DNA of 64,000 nt, from positions 28,370,283 through 28,434,282 of the forward strand of contig OU612066.1 in assembly GCA_914767715.1 (NCBI GenBank), written 5' to 3'. This DNA comes from Membranipora membranacea. Lineage: Eukaryota > Bryozoa > Gymnolaemata > Cheilostomatida > Membraniporidae. A program made the translations under genes and the position numbers. Below the pieces are notes generated by a model. That model was given only the letters and a program-made list of their open reading frames with translations, did not search any database and was not told where the DNA came from. The stretch's first letter is position 1; each line of letters opens with the position of its first letter. This document shows positions 50,801 through 62,213 of the stretch, piece after piece.

Positions 50801-53800
50801 CATACATTTGTGTAAGTCTACAATTAGAGATAACTTTTTTTTTGTTGGCCTGTGACATCAGAGGTTGTTAATTTTCCAATCAAATTGTAATATTCAGAAT
50901 GCAGCCCCAAACTTAGCAAAATACATTCACACGATTTCCTGGTAGCAAGGGTTGTCCCGGTAAAATCCATCTGGGAAATAATCCAATAAACAGAAAAAAA
51001 ATTATGGATGGAACCAGGGATGCTCTCAATTGTTATTAGTTACCCTCCCCTATTTTAAAGACTTTGTTTGAGGCTGCTCTTTTGTATCACATCTTATTCC
51101 CCATATTTTATTCTATCACGTGAGCGATTTTCAGCTTTATAATCCAAATATTGAGGAAGTTATGGCCTCTCAAACTTCCAAGGTGACGGCAATTTATCGG
51201 CAGTAGGAATCAGCCGGCAATCCCTAGGGTACGTCACTAATATTGATGATCAAAATGTTCAAATCTGTAACGGTCTCGAACCCAGGTCCAAATGGCTTTG
51301 CAGGCGACGCCGCTAATACTGAGCTATGTTGTCCACTAGCTAACCTAGTTGGTCCATGTGGCGTGATGGTAGCGTCGTTGCCTATAGGTATTGGGACCCG
51401 GGTTCTGAATTTTGATCATCATCTTATCTGTGTGATTATTAGTGTATTGACTAATAACTCATAACGTCTATGCCACATGTCTATGGTTGTGACATACCCC
51501 AGGGGAAACATCCGCTTATTCCCAATGCCGATTGAAGGCAAATCACCCTGGAAGTTTGAGAGGCCATAACTTCCTCAATATTTGGATTCTAAAGCTGAAA
51601 ATCGCTCACATGATAGAATAAAATATGGAGAATAAGATGTGATACAAAAGAGCAGCCTCAAACAAAGTCTTTAAGACCAGATAACTCCATATATTTCCCA
51701 TTCCTGGAAGACTTGGCACTTTGGTACGGTACATTAAGACTTACCTTTACATGCTTTGATTCTCACTTCTATATACGGATAATGCTGATCACAATCTCTC
51801 AGGATACATTCATCTTTGATACCAGATGTATCAGTTCTAATGGAAAATACGAAAATTTACCTGTTACATTTTATGGCAGAATTAAATTTGAAACATGTAA
51901 AGCTTGTCGGGATCTTGATCTGAGAAGCATGCATTTGAACAAGTATTTTGAATAAGAACCATTTAACTATTTATACCTTATCAAAAAAACTAGTTTATGA
52001 CACAATTAGGTATATAAATTATCAGCATAATCTTTAGTACTTTGTGCAGGAAAAAAAAATTTGATCAAAGTGTACTCTGTTTTTTTCCTACATTTTACAA
52101 ATTTCCTTGTATTATGTTTTGACTTTTGATATCCTCTATACATGGTTCATTTTATATATTATAGGGCAAAGTCTTAGTCGGCATCAAACAAGCAACACTA
52201 TATTAATATAGTAACATAAATCAATAATCATGGACTCAACTCACAGATCAATATGTGTGTCATTAACAGATTGCAGACTGTCTAATTCACCTCCCATTAC
52301 TACTATATGCTCAGGGAGATAATTCTCATCATCCATATCCAGTGTGACATATAATCGCGATACTATAGTACCTCGCTTCATCTTCAATCTACAAACAGAT
52401 ATAATATAATATTGTTATCTTGGTTACCATAAACAAATAAATATAAAGTATTTATATGTTACCCTTCATTATAGCGATCAACTACTGAACATCCTGCGTG
52501 TGTCAACCTAACTGAATCTTCAATAGAAACCACTTTGCATGTCTTGACAGTTTGCATCCAATCATATTTTGATCAGTGGCCTAAAAGAACTAAAGAAACG
52601 TACAACGATAGTACAGCATGCTTATGAATATATGCAGGATGTACGGGTTAAACTGCATAGCTGTTAATGGGATTGTTCACCAGAAGGGAGCTATCCCTAC
52701 ATTTTATCCCTCAAAATAAACTAAAAAGGAATTTCATCATTCCATCCAGGCTGATAATAAAGTATATTTATTTTCAAAAAGAAACTACTCAGTGTGGACC
52801 TAGGAGGGATATATGATACCTTATCCAGTGCTGCCCGTGGTTACCGTCACTCTCCCAGAATGTCTCATTATTACCATCTGTTAACTTTTCATCATCATCT
52901 TGTCCCTGAAGAGAGTCATGAAGCAAAACATATGTATCAACCTATGGATAAGTAATCATCAGCCAAGTATAACTCATGGCCTTCTACCAACTATCTCAAG
53001 TGAAACTATACACTTTGTCATCGTCCACATAGAGAGAGAGATTCAGTGGGCTTTTGTTTTGCACATTTACCACAAAATCTGCAGTTATTTAAACTGTAAC
53101 AGCTTTTTTTTTTCTAATTCAAATACTGACAGGAGTGTAAATTATTTTTTCTAAATTCTATATGCATGATTCACGGAACACAAAATACATAAATCTTACA
53201 CAAGATGATGACACAGAGATTTGATCGACGTAGTTCTTGATGGTGCCAAGGTTCGATGTGCCTATGTCTACCATTGACGACAGGAAGTTTACTAGCTGTT
53301 CATCACATTCATTGGACCAGTTAGCTGGTATTTCCTGTAATTCTTTCGTTGTTTCATCATCTCGAGGGGCCAACTCAGGCTTCTTAGATAAGCTTAGTGA
53401 GTATCTCGACTCTACACAACCTAACCAGCTGTAGGAAAAATTGAAATTGCTACGCTGGTTAATTAACAGCAACTATGGGCCAGACACACAAAAAAACAAG
53501 GAAAAATGATTGTGGAACAAAGCTGATATGACAATGCAAAATTCCTGCGAGAAATAACTGACTGGGCCAATCATCTACGTAACACTAGATTCAAAACGTG
53601 ATGTCATGACTACATCAAAGCTGTCATATTCACTCAAAAACCAATCACTGCAATGACCAAAACATTTCGGGAAAAGTTAACACTGACCCAAAGCCCGAAT
53701 CACCTTTATTAATATAAAATGACCCGGAAATAAACATGGCACACCTACTTGTTTATTTTAAGATTTTGGTTAGTTTTCCACTCCTCAGCTTGTTGGATAT

Positions 53801-54590
53801 TTGTGCTCTCATGATTTCGAGTCACAGGCTCTAAGTATAGATCCTCATCAGCTGCTGAACCATGAGCTAAAACCCAAACTGGTGAATCACAATCCTTTTT
53901 CACTATCTCTGTACCTCTGCCTTGCTGCACCTGTATATACAAAAATCAATGCTTATGCTTTTAGTTGAACTAGAAGTCGCATTTGAAATGGCGTAGGCTG
54001 CAAAATTTACCAGTTTAATTTGCAGAAGGCAAAATTTAAGAGTTGCAAATATTGGTTGCCTCCTTTTTCTAGTTGAATATGAAAGTGAATAGTAACACCA
54101 TACTTAGAACAAGACCTTCTCTGTGTTACTGCTCGTACAAGTGGGCATGGCAACGTTGACATCTGAGACACAAAGCCAGTTTAGATGAGAGAATTAGTCA
54201 TATTATCATGATATGAATTTATAATCTACAACTTACAGCCACAACCTTTAGCCACAGACCGATGCTTGTTACCATCGACTCCCCGCTGCAGAAGAATCGT
54301 GTGTAGGCGTTGCAGGCTATAGATCCGACAGGAATCACCTCCTTCAGTGATTCGGACAGCGTAAGGTTCTTAGTTTCATCCCCACTATCAGGCAGTGAGA
54401 AAGGAACTGAATGTGTAGCAATGTCAGAGTGTGTTAAGAGGTAACTGGAAGTACAGGAATACTCAACATCCTTACTGGTATAACACAGTGCCTCGGAAAA
54501 TGGTTGCACTTTGGAGAATGCTTTTAAACATTCATCTAGACATCTTATCCTACCAAGCCTTGTCCTGCAGGAATCAAACTGGGCCCTCAT
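41859..54590 (-). CDS. HECTD3: HECTD3, HECT-type E3 ubiquitin ligase, 16 exons
   Basis: Exons (minus): 54590-54237, 53930-53749, 53428-53200, 52905-52820, 52388-52245, 51836-51745, 50705-50537, 50054-49896, 49617-49444, 48670-48502, 48029-47817, 47513-47310, 46788-46659, 43254-43101, 42293-42225, 41940-41859. Phases join to 869 residues; human HECTD3 is 861. Residues about 230-400 match its DOC/APC10-like domain (FWESDG..QHW, then [15 protein letters not shown]). The HECT domain runs from about 515: [57 protein letters not shown] with catalytic Cys832, and [11 protein letters not shown] near the end. It transfers ubiquitin through that Cys. Introns carry at least five inverted-repeat elements and one nested gene. 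The first in-frame codon (54605) is GTG; the ATG at 54590 is used. Confidence 0.95.
42542..42641. repeat. Perfect 100-bp palindrome, no loop
   Basis: Two 50-bp arms meet at ATGA|TCAT with no spacer and are exact reverse complements by eye, starting GGGATCATAGTGGATCATAG. Lies in HECTD3 intron 14. Loopless perfect palindromes are unstable, so this is either very recent or kept by a mechanism such as transposition. Confidence 0.93.
44135..44250. mobile_element. Imperfect inverted-repeat element
   Basis: AATTGCTCTAGCTTTGCCC and GGGCAAAGCTATAGCAATT pair, and ATTATCAACCAC / GTGGTTGATAAT pair further in, leaving a loop of about 20 bp. A relic of one end (GTGGCATTTCATTATCAACC) occurs at 49692-49711. 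In HECTD3 intron 13. Confidence 0.7.
44616..45274 (+). CDS. Small cysteine-rich single-pass membrane protein, nested gene
   Basis: Exons 44616-44715 and 45021-45274 join in phase 1 and encode 117 residues. The first 60 are hydrophilic and Ser/Thr-rich, then comes a charged segment ([16 protein letters not shown]), a cluster CNCCCCLLC, and a hydrophobic stretch [17 protein letters not shown] at the C-terminus, which suggests a tail-type membrane anchor with palmitoylation-prone cysteines. It lies on the opposite strand inside HECTD3 intron 13. The stop follows a perfect donor-like GTAAGT at 45266, so the real gene could continue with another exon and a different end. I recognise no family. The second exon acceptor is TTCAGAG|TTGGC; the AG two bases earlier gives a stop. 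Confidence 0.55.
45488..46327. mobile_element. Non-autonomous hAT transposon with 8-bp target duplication
   Basis: Ends CAGGGGTGATCAAAC and GTTTGAGCACCCCTG are inverted repeats of the hAT type, and the element is flanked on both sides by TTCTACAA (45480-45487 and 46328-46335). Internal GTGGGCCAC and GCGGGCC blocks near both ends are typical of hAT families. At 840 bp it has no transposase frame. Intact ends and exact target duplication suggest a fairly young insertion. In HECTD3 intron 13. Confidence 0.95.
48290..48492. repeat. AT-rich ACATAT microsatellite
   Basis: Irregular tandem ACATAT/ATACAC sequence of about 200 bp directly against the donor site of HECTD3 exon 10 (48502). Confidence 0.9.
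48846..49340. mobile_element. Long inverted-repeat element in HECTD3 intron 9
   Basis: The left half (from CATAGACTTAATAATTAACC) and right half (ending AATTAATAAGACTATGG) are inverted repeats that can be followed for about 180 bp, sharing ACTTAATTGTGGG/CCCACAATTAA, TCATTGGAAGGTGTA, TTACTGTCCACA and ATAACTTGAGCAA. Diverged, no coding frame: an old foldback-type non-autonomous element. Confidence 0.8.
49692..49711. repeat. Relic end of the 44135 element family
   Basis: GTGGCATTTCATTATCAACC matches the reverse complement of the right arm of the inverted repeat at 44135-44250; the rest of that element is absent here. Confidence 0.5.
51055..51674. mobile_element. Inverted-repeat element enclosing two tRNA-like modules
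   Basis: Arms of about 130 bp (51055-51190 and 51545-51674) are near-identical inverted repeats, running from TTAAAGACTTTGTTTGAGG to GGCCTCTCAAACTTCCA. Between them are two diverged tRNA-like sequences in opposite orientation. One reads on the minus strand: an A-box-like TAGCTCAGTATTAGCG and a B box GGTTCGAGACC (51272-51282). The other reads on the plus strand: an A-box-like TGGCGTGATGG (51359-51369) and GGTTCTGAAT (51411). Both outer sides carry GATGATCAAAAT. In HECTD3 intron 6. Confidence 0.8.
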
Positions 54591-55923
54591 CACCAGAAGA
54601 TACACCAGTTATGGTCTCCTAAATGGGGAAACCAGTTATTGTAATGTAAAACTGCACCAAATCTGCAGACAGGAAATGATAGAAAACAGTTGAAGTCCAG
54701 AAGCTGTGATAAAACCAATCAGCTTGGGAAGACAACTGCAGTATTTAATATTGCAGATGTAGGAGAAGATAACCTCCAACATGGTAGGTTTTTGAAGACC
54801 AAGGGCAAGGCGAAAAGTATTCCTTGGAGTGATAGCTACATCAAGTACTCAAGGTGGAATTTTGCTTCATGATTATTTCAAGTTTTTGATCGTTCTGTCT
54901 GGATCTTGTAGGATATGAGCTAAAATGGGGGGTAGCTGGTAAATTGTCAAAACCATCTAGATAGCACCAATTAGTTGCCTCGGTGTCATAATGAGTAAGC
55001 AGATATGTTGCACAAGACATTGCTACAGGGTTACATTACTACAGTGATAGACTATCCCAGTAGTTTGTATTTTGAGGATTTTGAGTGCTGCCACAAGCTC
55101 ATCAATAAGCAAGTTTTTATGCCATTATGATGTTTTATCATATACAGTATATTTCATTCCATAGCCTGTCTTGACAAGCTTTGTTGGTAGAGGGACCAAA
55201 CAAAAACCGCCCTCCCAACCAATACAGCTTCTCAAGACAGGCCATTCATACAGGGACATAGTGTCGTTTATTTGTTAGCAAACTATGTTGACTAAGCGAT
55301 GCAAATCATATACTGTAAAATCTTGTAGAACTTGATCTTTCTTGCAGTCAGTCAAAAACAGGGCATCAGCCGTGTCAGCTGTGAGGTGTTTGGTTTGTTT
55401 TCAATAATAAAACATATTGACAGGCCTTTTTTATGAAATCTAATATGATGTATGTTAATGTTTTAAGGAGAGGATTTAGCCTGGGATTCAGGCCAACAAT
55501 AGAGCCTTGTCTGTATTACGGGTTGTGATGGATATTGCTTCTGTGGTGTTATCTACTCATGTATCACTATTGTACATATGAATGGACCCATGTGATTGAG
55601 TTTCGTTTGGTTGATGGGTTTTAGTTTGTTGATGTGTGGACTTGTCTGTTCATGTTTATAGTTCATGTTACCGATACACCCAACCCGAGTAGATAACTCA
55701 TAATTGTTTGACCGAATCCCAGCCTAGAGGGGATTCAGCTTAATTTCTGCAAGCATCAACATTATATTTCTTTTGTGGAGCATGGTAAGGCAGCGTTGCT
55801 GTAGATGGAAGAATCAATACATTTTTTCTAGCAGGATACTTTTATTTTTGGATCTCGTTTTAGTGTGCACAATAAATAAATTAGATGTAATCACCATCTA
55901 GAGTCCTCCATTCCAGTATCAAG
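54591..55923. other. HECTD3 upstream region and RPS21 3' flank
   Basis: About 1.3 kb that must include the HECTD3 promoter and the RPS21 3'UTR. It contains one small inverted repeat (55163-55243). No additional exon pattern recognised. Confidence 0.5.
55163..55243. repeat. Small inverted repeat related to 18871-18920
   Basis: AGCCTGTCTTGACAAGC at the left pairs imperfectly with CAGCTTCTCAAGACAGGC at the right, with a short loop. The same arm occurs as a shorter hairpin at 18871-18920. Confidence 0.65.
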
Positions 55924-58174
55924 TTAGAAGTTCCTACAATCAAAATAAATATATATATATATACTACATACCTAGATAAAAAACGAACAAAAGGAATCAA
56001 TAAGACCAAAACAATTGAATATAACCACACAAAGAGGGGAAATGGTCAAGATCTTAGCAATACGTCTGACAGTGACTTTTCAAACTCATGGTTACACAAA
56101 AATGCTAGGCAAGACTGAGTCGTTCATTCCAAAAATCATGTGTGCTCAAAGTACTAGGTGTTGCATATAGTGTTGACACTTACTTTGCCAAGATACCATC
56201 TTTCTTGGCCAGTCTGTTCAAGCAGTCATCAGACTCGCCCTGTAAAAAAAACAATGCAAATTCAGTCTTTCAAAGCCCTATTTCTAACATCTTTCTAACA
56301 ACATTTCAGGTATTTGAAAATGAATATCATAAAATATAGATGTGTGATGTCAACTTTGACTGGGAAAACAAGTAAATTTTTCCCCGCCATAGACCAGACA
56401 TCACTTGATCTCCCTGCTCCAGTCTTGCACTGACTCAATCAATAACAGCCCTGCATATGATGACTTGCCAGGTTATTATGTTCAGAAAGGAATTAAGTTT
56501 ACACAAAATATTGTGGATTGTTGAACAACAATAAACACAGAATGATCAACCAACAGAATGTGTGGCCACCCTCAATTTGCAATTTCTTCAGTAGACATAA
56601 GAATTGCACTTAAAATGACAAAGTAGCAAATATTTCAGCTTTGTCATTTTTCACAAGTTAACATACCATATTTCTGATCTCGCCACAGATAGCATAAGTT
56701 TTGTATTGTCCGGTTACTCGTCCGTTCTTATCAACTTGGGCGATGTTAATCTGTACGGAAGCATGGTCCTTGGCGGCAATGATTCTGTTGCTGGCAGAAC
56801 TAAAAAAAAAATTCAACACTATAATGTATTACATGAACTTGAATTGCTGAAGGTATATCAAATCATGTTTTACATTAATTACATACTGAATTAAAGAGAC
56901 ATTTGATGCACAGTAGAAAACTATAATGCACATTTAAATTATAATTTGCTTGTCAGGTTCGATCTAAAAATACTTATAGAAAAGACTTTTGCCTAGAAGT
57001 ACTTTTCAGTCTCTCGATCAGTCCAGATGTTTATGATTTTTCAAGGTACAAAGGTTGTGGATTTAGCTGTGCAGCCAGTGGCTAGTTCTAGACTTACTTT
57101 AGTCTTCCCCCAATAGGGGAAGGCGGGGCACGTTGAGCCATGGGGCACGTTGATCCACCCCACTTTTTTCAAATACCATTTTATCTTTTGAGTTTTTCCC
57201 TCTATCAGAGGTCATGTGCTCAAAGGTACCCTTTTTGAGCAGACAAAAGTAAAGATAGCTACTAAGGGAAGATAATTATTTAGGTTTTCATCATTTTTAG
57301 CGCAAAAAGTAAATAATGCGCTAATCGACGGAAATGTCATCTGTTCCCAAAAAGGCGTGACTGAGGAATTGCAACTTTTATTATGTGATGACATCATATT
57401 TAGTCTCAATTGTACATAATCTAAACTTATCTCTGATGGAGAGATTTTGTTTAACTCGAGTTGAAAGTGAAAAACAGGCTGTTGGGGCACGTTGATCCAT
57501 GCCCGTTGGGGCACTTTGAGCCATGCCCTGGAGTATATGAATGTTATATGATGAAAGTGTATATGAAGTATATGTACACAAAAACAAAAACATTGGAATT
57601 GATGTATCTTAATGAAATTAGCAATTACTCTTGAGTTCACTTTTCCATCACCTATCATCAAGTTTGCCGCGTGCAAGATTTCCTATACCACAAATGTTTC
57701 AAAGATTTATTTTGTGTTGCGAATTATATTTTATAGTTCAATTGAGTGAAAGAAATGTGCTGTTGCAATGAATTAGGTTGTTTTTCTTCATTTCTTATGG
57801 TTGCAATGAATTAAAAAGTTATGACCAGCAAAAAGATGACCATAACAGAGTGGCTCAACGTGCCCCATACAAAATGCAGACCCGGCTCAACGTGCCCCGT
57901 GCTTGGGGCACGTTGAGCCGCTTCCCGAATTTTTTTGAAACAGCAATGAAAAACTGGCTCAACGTACCCCGCCTTCCCCTAAGGATGTCAATAAAATAAT
58001 TGATGCAGGCTGCAATAAGTGAACCATATTATTTCACTTTCTTAAGGCATATTTATATTACAGAAGTGAGTGTCTTACTCTTAGTTTACCAAGATAATTA
58101 TATTTATAAAAACTTTAAGCTCACCATTTTCTGGGGATGTACATATCAACGTTATCTCCGGCTTCGTTCTGCAT
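55924..58174 (-). CDS. RPS21: 40S ribosomal protein S21 (eS21)
   Basis: Coding exons 58174-58125, 56799-56667, 56239-56184 and 55933-55924 join to 82 residues; animal RPS21 is 81-83. Starts [16 protein letters not shown], then [36 protein letters not shown] and the last residues AKNF: the family pattern throughout. It is a structural component of the small ribosomal subunit in the cytoplasm. The last exon codes only for the end of the Lys codon plus Asn-Phe and stop. The first coding exon begins at 58186 with 12 non-coding bases after the acceptor, so the 5'UTR is split, as is usual in ribosomal protein genes. A transposon occupies the first coding intron. Confidence 0.97.
57116..57979. mobile_element. 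TA-flanked inverted-repeat transposon, non-autonomous
   Basis: Ends GGGGAAGGCGGGGCACGTTG and the reverse complement CAACGTACCCCGCCTTCCCC (one mismatch) are bounded by TA on each side. The motif GGGGCACGTTGAGCCA, in direct and inverted form, recurs about eight times inside (57125, 57141, 57485, 57507, 57850, 57886, 57904, 57955). That suggests a transposase-binding array. The TA duplication points to the Tc1/mariner-IS630 superfamily. No transposase. In the first coding intron of RPS21. Confidence 0.88.
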
Positions 58175-58701
58175 GATGATGATTATCTGCATAAAAAATA
58201 GAACTCAGAAATACAGCTGGAGTAGGTAGGGAAAGATCAACTTAGTCAATGCAGGGGAAATTTTTTCCCTCTGGTCAACATAGCGCAAAAGCTTGAGAAG
58301 CAAAGCTAAAACAGTTACATTACAATCTTCTTCTCTTTTGCTAAGTGACAGAGAGATGAGTATCATCAACTTGTACTTCCTGGCTGAAATTTCTTATTTT
58401 AGTGGCAGGGGAATACAACCAGTGTCATACTTTCATTTCATTCAGGCTATGATTTTCAATGAAACCGTTACTGATGTATATACATTTAATGATCAAATAT
58501 CAACAAATAAAATTAGAAACAACAAAATGATGATAATAACTTTTACAGCCCCTTTCTTTTAAAACTCTCACACGGTTTAACATCCAAAAAGTATTATCAT
58601 CACATAATTCGGCACATAATCCATATATGGGTTATGGTAGATAACTCGAATATGACCTCATTCTAGAGTGAAATCCAATTTTAGAGGACAAAAATACCAA
58701 C

Positions 58702-58741
58702 CTGAAGTGCACGCCTGACAATATGGCTACCAAAAAGAAAG
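58702..58741 (-). promoter_or_regulatory. Probable RPS21 transcription start and first non-coding exon
   Basis: Read on the minus strand, CTTTCTTTTTGG starts at 58741: a C followed by a pyrimidine tract, as in 5'-TOP starts of ribosomal protein mRNAs. GCCATATTG follows, a YY1-type site common just inside such promoters. A possible donor CAG|GTTGGT is at 58702/58701. The distance to the first coding exon (about 515 bp) is reasonable. Confidence 0.45.
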
Positions 58742-59810
58742 ACCTTGACATATTTGTTGGCGACCTATTGCCCTGATTGATATATGTCGCCAAACCGGAA
58801 AAAGACTCACGGACAGCATTATTTTGAGAATATATATTAACACGATTCACACTGCAATTTCAGTGTCTATTGATGGGAATTTTTTTGGAAATAACTTGGA
58901 AAATATCTTGTGACAGGTAGTAGTTAGTTTTACCAATGAGTTACGTGAGAGTCTAACTCCATGGTTTTAAATTGATTGATTGAGCCTATCCTAACCATAT
59001 CAAGCAAACATACACATTTGATCAATATTCTGACTCTCCACTTGGTCTACTGATTCATTATTATGCAATTGCAATGTTGTCCAATCCATAATCATAATAA
59101 TGATAATATTTGGACCAATCCAATGGCAATTGTAACTGTTTGGACTGCTCTACCTTCTATCTAGTATCTTAGATATTAGTATCTGTTTATGTACGTCCAA
59201 TAATAGTACAAAAACAAGTTCATGGATTGTTTTATTTACCCCCTGCCTGTCTAGCTAGTGTCTGTTTGATAATTAAGAAGTAAATTGTCTTGTGTGATTA
59301 GTTAGATTAACTAGGCCCATAAGTTAAGGTTAAGTTATTAAATTAGATAAATAAGTAAAATTAACATGAGAAAAACAAGCCAGCTAGTTGAAAAGTTTGC
59401 ATATTTTTCTGTTGGGAATAATCCAGCCCATCGCTACTGTATAAAAAAGATATCTTGCACTGCAGTGTCTGGCGCAGACTGCCCTCTCCTCCTCGGTACT
59501 TGATTGATCAGTATTGCTAGCTCAATGTTATTGATATGATTTTGTCATGCTCACCAATGAAGAGGGAGTTCATTGTGCTCACTCTGGATCTTTGTTTTGT
59601 TACCACTGCTTGGAGTGAGATAAGAGACAAGTCACTTGGCCGATTTCATTTTTTATGTAAAGCTACGTCTGTTTGTCTCTTCTTTCCAGATGCTGTTTGA
59701 GCAAATATAAAACCTGAAGCCTACTGTCTGATAAGAAAGCTGCAGTCTATAATACCATCGATAGTCATATATACAGTCCTAAAACTTCCTGACATTTTTG
59801 TGATATTCAG
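58742..59810. other. Divergent spacer between RPS21 and the ankyrin gene
   Basis: AT-rich. Probably holds both promoters. No coding exon recognised before the small exon at 59811. Confidence 0.5.
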
Positions 59811-59819
59811 GTGTCGACA

Positions 59820-61142
59820 ATGACTTCTCACAAGGTATGCATATGCAAAGAGATTTTTTATTCTCCTAGCTGGAGAGTGAAATTCTTGTAATCGAAATGT
59901 TGGATGGAGAGAGTTATACTGCCAGTTCAAACTGGGTAGAATGAATCAAAACAGTAACACAATTTAAATGGCTCAAATCTGCATTTGCATTCCATAGTTC
60001 TGTCATCAAAAGACCCTAAACAATGAAAAGGTGTCACAATACATAGAGCAAATTGGCAGTGAACAAAATTGGAAAGAAATTAAATTTTACACGCGGTGAT
60101 TTTTTGTAGAAGGAGACAAGACATGATCAGTTACTTCATACTTCTGCCTTTCAGGGAGATTCTGAGCAGCTCAGAATTGTTCTGGACTCGGGACGAGTTC
60201 ATATTGATTGCGTAGATAAGGTGAGTACCTAGATTCCGAGAACATGATGCAGTCGGACTACATGAATGTGGATATTTGAATGTATGACATGATGCAAATA
60301 CGTTCATAATTGTGCCAACAATAATTACTGATCAACTGACCGCAGTAATAGCATCAGTGGTTGTTTTGTTGATTGCACAAAAGATTGGCTTTTCTACAAT
60401 TTACTCGTTGTTGCAATATCACAAAATAAACTCGTTGTTAAATGGTTTAATTGTAAACCATCTGATGAAACCAGCTTTGTGATGAGTAGAAATATAAAAA
60501 ACCTAATATATAACCTGCAGCTATCTCTTATATATCCCATATATTTGCAGGAAGGAACGACACCACTATTGTTGGCAGCAGCTGCCGGACACCTACCTTG
60601 TGTACAGGAGTTACTAAGTCAGGAGGCTGATCCAAACATCCGTCGTATGGTCAGTATCACTATAGCCTTAATTCTAAGACTCTTAAACCGATGCGTTAAG
60701 TGAGTAGTGACCACTGATTAATGTACCCTGACCACATTGATTGTAGAATATGAACAGTTTTTCCTATGAGGGAGGCTGAGTTTAATAACAGCAATATAGA
60801 TACCCTTTTTAAAAACTTTTTTGGCATCACTAGCATTCGTTGACATGTTTTTTTTCAAAATCATTCATCAAGAATAAGGGAAAAAAAGTACTGCTGTAAG
60901 TTTTGTGTTCTCTGCAAAAGATTTTTTTTCAAAAAAACCTATTTTGAAGCCTATAATTCATATTGAAAATGTATAATTTTGACCGAAGTTAGCTCTTCTT
61001 GCATGACCCATTGTTATTCTACATTCTATAATACCCATTGCAGACTGGAGCTACAGCATTGTTCTTTGCAGCTCAGAATGGATCAGAAGAAATCTGTGAT
61101 GCTCTGATCAGATCGGGAGCTGATATAGACATGCCATGTTAT
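59820..61142 (+). CDS. ANKRD29-like ankyrin repeat protein, 5' part
   Basis: Exons 59820-59834, 60155-60220, 60551-60649 and 61044-61142, all phase 0, encode 91 residues before the gene leaves the recognisable part of the window. Exons 3 and 4 are each exactly 99 bases, one 33-residue ankyrin repeat per exon: EGTTPLLLAAAAGHLPCVQE... and TGATALFFAAQNGSEEICDA.... The start of repeat 1 (VLDSGRVHIDC) and the TALFFAAQ block resemble ANKRD29, whose vertebrate form is built from such repeats. Ankyrin repeats bind protein partners; no enzymatic part is expected. The exon-1 ATG follows a possible acceptor at 59810, so a non-coding first exon may lie upstream. The donor at 61143 is good, and the next exon is probably beyond 64000. 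Confidence 0.75.
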
Positions 61143-62213
61143 GTAAGTGTATTAGCCTATTGTTGAATCACAGAAATCTATAGCCTTTCGGAGTATCACT
61201 CTCGCTGTTGCATTACAGGATCAAAGTTATGACAGTCAAGGGTTTTCCAAATTATCAGCCACTGATGTTATCAAAGTGAAGTTTGTCTTATCTTCCCTAC
61301 AGCACATAGAACAAATTCACATGTTTACTTTTCTTGTCAGCATCACTGATTTGATGCTTTATTTGGTTAATTTGTTTCACCCTAAAACAAAAAATTGTCC
61401 AAATGGTCTGGTAAATGATTCTTTATTCACTGTACAGTTCACCAAATATTTATGGTTGTTATTGTCCAAGTTTCCCCCACATTCAGACAACACTCAAAGC
61501 TCCACTCTAATCATAAGACCAACGATGTCTTGAAACTGCCCATATTGAGGGATTCTGTCCATTTCTTGAAACTCAATGTAACGCGCAGTGATAAACACAA
61601 TCCATCTCTTACATGACCCAGCAATTGTGTTTATTATTTCCCAGTTAGCTGTGTTCAAACACATAGTCTTATTAGCTTGTTTTACAGCTGTTAGTTTGCG
61701 AAAATGTCATCGTGTAGCCAAACACTACTGTTGTCTGCGAATGTATTTTCTCTTGTCATTCACTCGCACTGCACTGTGAACTTTAAAGCCTGTAAAATAG
61801 AACAAATAACATCTCTTGACATGTAAATACACATGCTTCGGGACCAAATCCATTTTAGTCCACCGAGTCAATATTTATGAAATAGCGTTTTGATCCTTCC
61901 AATGTTTTATCAGGCCGCCTGTACTTTTGCTTTATTATGTGTTTTATTTATCACAGCATGATTGTTAGATGTCTATGTTCATTGTGTTTGTGTGAATGCT
62001 TTATTTCAGATTCCCTCCACCCTGATTGATTGATTTCAACTACAGGTAGTAGCTTTTGCTTCAGCTTTGTAAATAATATTGTAGTTGTAATAGTAGAAAC
62101 AAGGAGTGACAGCGTCCCCTGTTACTCATCGGTAGAAATAACTGAAATGAATAGAATAGAAATATATATATCTGCTCATATAAAACCCTCTCCCTTTCTA
62201 ATCTCTCCCACTA
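61143..62213. other. Intron of the ankyrin gene, first part
   Basis: No ankyrin codons are visible in any frame on the plus strand. Open frames at 61276-61533 and 61588-61779 show no domain. Confidence 0.5.

Noticed and set aside
57212-57676. 154-codon minus-strand open frame as a gene within the RPS21 intron
   Set aside because: It lies inside the TA-flanked element and includes its repeated terminal motif; no transposase motif seen.
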